Notes under the pieces: model-generated
What the model saw: the letters and a program-made list of their open reading frames with translations, nothing else
The model's database searches: none
Told to the model about the DNA's origin: nothing
In this document: positions 53,311 through 55,159 of the stretch, one piece after another
Position numbering within the stretch: the first letter of the stretch is position 1
Layout of the letters: each line of letters opens with the position of its first letter
Position numbers and translations under genes: made by a program
Assembly: GCA_015060705.1 (NCBI GenBank)
Contig: SUXY01000012.1
Span: forward strand, 1-55,159
Direction: 5' to 3'
Length of the DNA stretch: 55,159 nt
DNA from: Bacteroides sp.
GTDB lineage: Bacteria > Bacteroidota > Bacteroidia > Bacteroidales > Bacteroidaceae

Positions 53311-54780
53311 TTATTTATTCAACTCTTTCCATAATAAGTGTGGAAATTTTGGTGATGAAGGAACATATATCATTCTGCCGCTGTGAGATTGAGAGTACGT
53401 ACCCGTAGAGAATGGAATAACAGAACAATTATATTTCCTAAAGAATTTTGTTATAGGATTGAAATTTTCAAAAATCTCTAATATCCCGGGATACTCTTCC
53501 TTTATCAGATTTAAGAGAGGGTTAAAGGACACCTCGCTTTTTCCATGAAAGAATGGAAGTTTATCGGTTTTGTTGCAAACAAGAATAACCTTATCTCCTG
53601 GTCTAAAAAATTGTAATTTGAACTTTTGTATTTTTTCTATGTTTTTTATTCGATGAAACGAATCTCTCCAATAAGGCTCAAGCATGATGACCCAAATGAA
53701 TGGATTACTAGAATGGATTATCTGTAATAAAAAATGAGGGAGTGGTGTTGAGTCTGACTCATCATAATAGAATTTCCCAGCAACATCTACTATTTGAAAT
53801 ACACATCTCCCTATTCTGTCTATAATTTTAATTAACATACAATCCATTCGACTAGTTCCATTTGCTGCGTACGCACTATTTATCAGCTCATGAAAGCTAT
53901 CGCATAACTTACCATAACCGATATCACTAGTGGGACGGAAATCTCGATCAGGTTGCACAGAATATCCTTGTTCTAATAGATAGCGAACAAGCCTAACCAA
54001 TGTCATAGTCTTTCCAACTGCCGCTGGTCCTATCAACATCACAATAGGTGTTTTCTTATCAGTTATGTGTACCGAGATTTCATCAGAAAAACTGCCACAA
54101 TCTGACATATCCTGAGTTTTAGTCGATTTTAAGTATGTTTTAGTGAGCGTTTTACCTTTATTCAGCTTATCACCTTCATAAGTCATTATGTGCTCAACTT
54201 TTTTATCGCCAAGGTCCATAATAACAGTCGCTCCCTTCACGCTTTGTGGAATTTCAAAAAATCTTCTATTTGCCCCGCTATGCTTAGGAATATGGTGACG
54301 AATGGCTCGTAGTAACTTCGGAATAGCTTTCTCTTGATTAATACAGTCTATGCGATCCAGAGACACGATCTTCATCATAACCGAATCATTATATGGCGAT
54401 TCATCTAGTCTGAAAGGTATAATAATCTTCTTATACTCCAACGCCGTAGATATTTCGTTGCTCGTCCACAATGACTGGTTGGAATTAACAGAAGATAAAA
54501 ATAAAAATATTTTAGATGTGCGAATGGCACGTGTAATCACACCCGCAAATTCATCTCCCGAGTATATACCCTCTTCATCAAACCAATATGATATATCGTT
54601 TTCTTCTAATGCGTTTTTTATTTTTGATATAATGCAGTTTTCAATTGGTCTGTCATTAATCACATAATCTTTTCTAGAGTAACTAATAAAGACATCCGTT
54701 GATAACAGAGCATTACATTTCTCGCAATTCTCTCTATCTGCCACATTTGGCCAACCGCAGTTTTTACATCTATTTGCCAT
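53311..54780 (-). CDS. zinc ribbon - TIR - P-loop GTPase fusion
   Basis: 489 residues. An N-terminal zinc ribbon (C5, C8, C19, C22) is followed by a TIR domain at about 28-165 (DVFISYSRKDY, FLFLSSVNS, E109 in WTSNEIS). The C-terminal half is a GTPase: G1 GPAAVGKT (251-258), G3 DVAG (332-335) and G4 NKTD (403-406). No signal peptide; it is cytoplasmic. The architecture suggests that nucleotide binding controls TIR oligomerisation or NAD cleavage. It follows the remnant of an IS-interrupted gene after 14 bases and heads the operon as it now stands. Confidence 0.85.
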   Translation of the reverse strand: MANRCKNCGWPNVADRENCEKCNALLSTDVFISYSRKDYVINDRPIENCIISKIKNALEENDISYWFDEEGIYSGDEFAGVITRAIRTSKIFLFLSSVNSNQSLWTSNEISTALEYKKIIIPFRLDESPYNDSVMMKIVSLDRIDCINQEKAIPKLLRAIRHHIPKHSGANRRFFEIPQSVKGATVIMDLGDKKVEHIMTYEGDKLNKGKTLTKTYLKSTKTQDMSDCGSFSDEISVHITDKKTPIVMLIGPAAVGKTMTLVRLVRYLLEQGYSVQPDRDFRPTSDIGYGKLCDSFHELINSAYAANGTSRMDCMLIKIIDRIGRCVFQIVDVAGKFYYDESDSTPLPHFLLQIIHSSNPFIWVIMLEPYWRDSFHRIKNIEKIQKFKLQFFRPGDKVILVCNKTDKLPFFHGKSEVSFNPLLNLIKEEYPGILEIFENFNPITKFFRKYNCSVIPFSTGTYSQSHSGRMIYVPSSPKFPHLLWKELNK

Positions 54781-54794
54781 ATTTAAGTAATTTT

Positions 54795-54929
54795 CTATTT
54801 CCTCATTGTCACATATTCCCCACTCAATATCATCCTTTTCACTTTCTGCTTGGCATCATCCAGAAGGCGTTTTCCTTCTTCTTGTAAAGAAGCAAATTCA
54901 ACTTGCAAATGCAATCGAATTCTAATTCG
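54795..54929 (-). pseudogene. 3' remnant of a gene interrupted by an insertion sequence
   Basis: The minus strand keeps a coding-like frame ending in EGKRLLDDAKQKVKRM and a stop at 54795-54797. Going upstream the frame meets a stop at 54930-54932, where the DNA becomes IS-like. The tail is helical and charged. With the next gene starting only 14 bases on, it was probably the gene directly upstream of the TIR/GTPase in the same operon. Family unknown. Confidence 0.55.
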
Positions 54930-55159
54930 TTAATAATAAATTAACGTTAATTAGATATAAGATTACAAAATAACTTGTTGTAAATTAAGAGAATAGCGAT
55001 AAAAGTATTAAATATATAGTGCTCAATTACAAGAAAAACGATTACCGCTATGTTCTCCGAGGCTAAAGTTACTGAAATTTATTGTTTGGCAGATGATTTC
55101 TGCAAGGAATTTGCAAAATATCAAGAAAATCACATGTTACCCACCTTTCACAAGAGTGG
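54930..55159 (+). mobile_element. left end of an insertion sequence, probably IS982 family (cut by right edge)
   Basis: The region holds AT-rich non-coding DNA with a TTAACGTTAA palindrome near 54942, then the start of a transposase gene at 55050. The left boundary is placed where the interrupted minus-strand frame stops, and is approximate. Terminal repeats could not be verified because the right end is outside the window. Confidence 0.5.
55050..55159 (+). CDS. transposase N-terminus, probably IS982 family
   Basis: 36 codons are visible from the ATG at 55050: MFSEAKVTEIYCLADDFCKE, then FAKYQENHML and beyond. The KVTEIYC..DDFCKEF start is typical of Bacteroidetes IS982-type transposases. The catalytic residues are outside the window, so activity cannot be judged. 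Confidence 0.62.
   Translation, partial: MFSEAKVTEIYCLADDFCKEFAKYQENHMLPTFHKS

Noticed and set aside
1-55159. CRISPR arrays, tRNA and rRNA genes
   Set aside because: No regularly spaced short repeats, T-loop/anticodon patterns or rRNA cores were seen on either strand by reading.

Overview
The window reads as a Bacteroidales chromosome (Bacteroides/Phocaeicola/Parabacteroides-like). This rests on gene families typical of that order (DUF3078, DUF1460, PEGA/outer-membrane pairs, class I fumarase, PyrB-PyrI, eukaryote-type GlgB) and on repeated matches to the Bacteroidetes promoter (TTTG, 19-21 bases, TAnnTTTG). The species cannot be fixed from sequence alone. No rRNA, tRNA or CRISPR array was seen.

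Layout. 1-5.3 kb: glycogen branching enzyme (cut by the left edge), a 14-repeat MORN protein, a catalytically dead-looking M16 peptidase homologue, KdsB and a short FolK. 5.3-11.7 kb: one minus-strand operon for glutamate fermentation through 3-methylaspartate (glmS-glmL-glmE-methylaspartate ammonia-lyase), ending in an AtuA/DUF1446 gene and a DUF4387 gene of unknown role. A class I fumarase is divergent from it at 11.9 kb and could act as the mesaconase of the same pathway. 13.7-21.7 kb: PBP1A, pyrB-pyrI-flavin reductase, glyA, a MATE exporter and an OmpA-type lipoprotein.

21.7-33.4 kb is a minus-strand accessory block. In transcription order it holds a probable structured leader RNA behind a consensus promoter, a membrane protein, a 1063-residue tubulin/FtsZ-like GTPase, a zinc-ribbon/TM/Ig-like/MORN protein, three exported unknowns, two paralogous PEGA proteins (one with an outer-membrane barrel), a DUF805 protein and a polytopic membrane protein. 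33.9-42.4 kb is ordinary chromosome: DUF1460, a carboxyltransferase, a TRIC-like channel, DUF3078, yidC and DUF1846.

42.5-54.8 kb is a second AT-rich minus-strand block. In transcription order: the 3' remnant of a gene cut by an insertion sequence, a zinc-ribbon/TIR/P-loop GTPase, a TIR/formylglycine-generating-enzyme-like protein, a lipoprotein, a TIR-like single-pass protein, a RyR-domain protein, a small exported DnaJ-zinc-motif protein, a WG-repeat membrane protein, a polytopic protein fused to a dead penicillin-binding transpeptidase domain, another membrane protein, an unknown soluble protein and a Sel1-like lipoprotein. The right edge carries the start of a probable IS982-family transposase.

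The main candidate for an undescribed system is the pair of accessory blocks. A tubulin-like GTPase, a TIR-fused GTPase, further TIR proteins and many envelope proteins with protein-binding repeats point to a membrane-associated cytoskeletal or conflict (defence-like) system. Tubulin-like genes linked to a distinct GTPase and OmpA-like proteins have been proposed to form a membrane-remodelling system; TIR, RyR and pseudo-transpeptidase parts would extend that. That the two blocks work together is inference.
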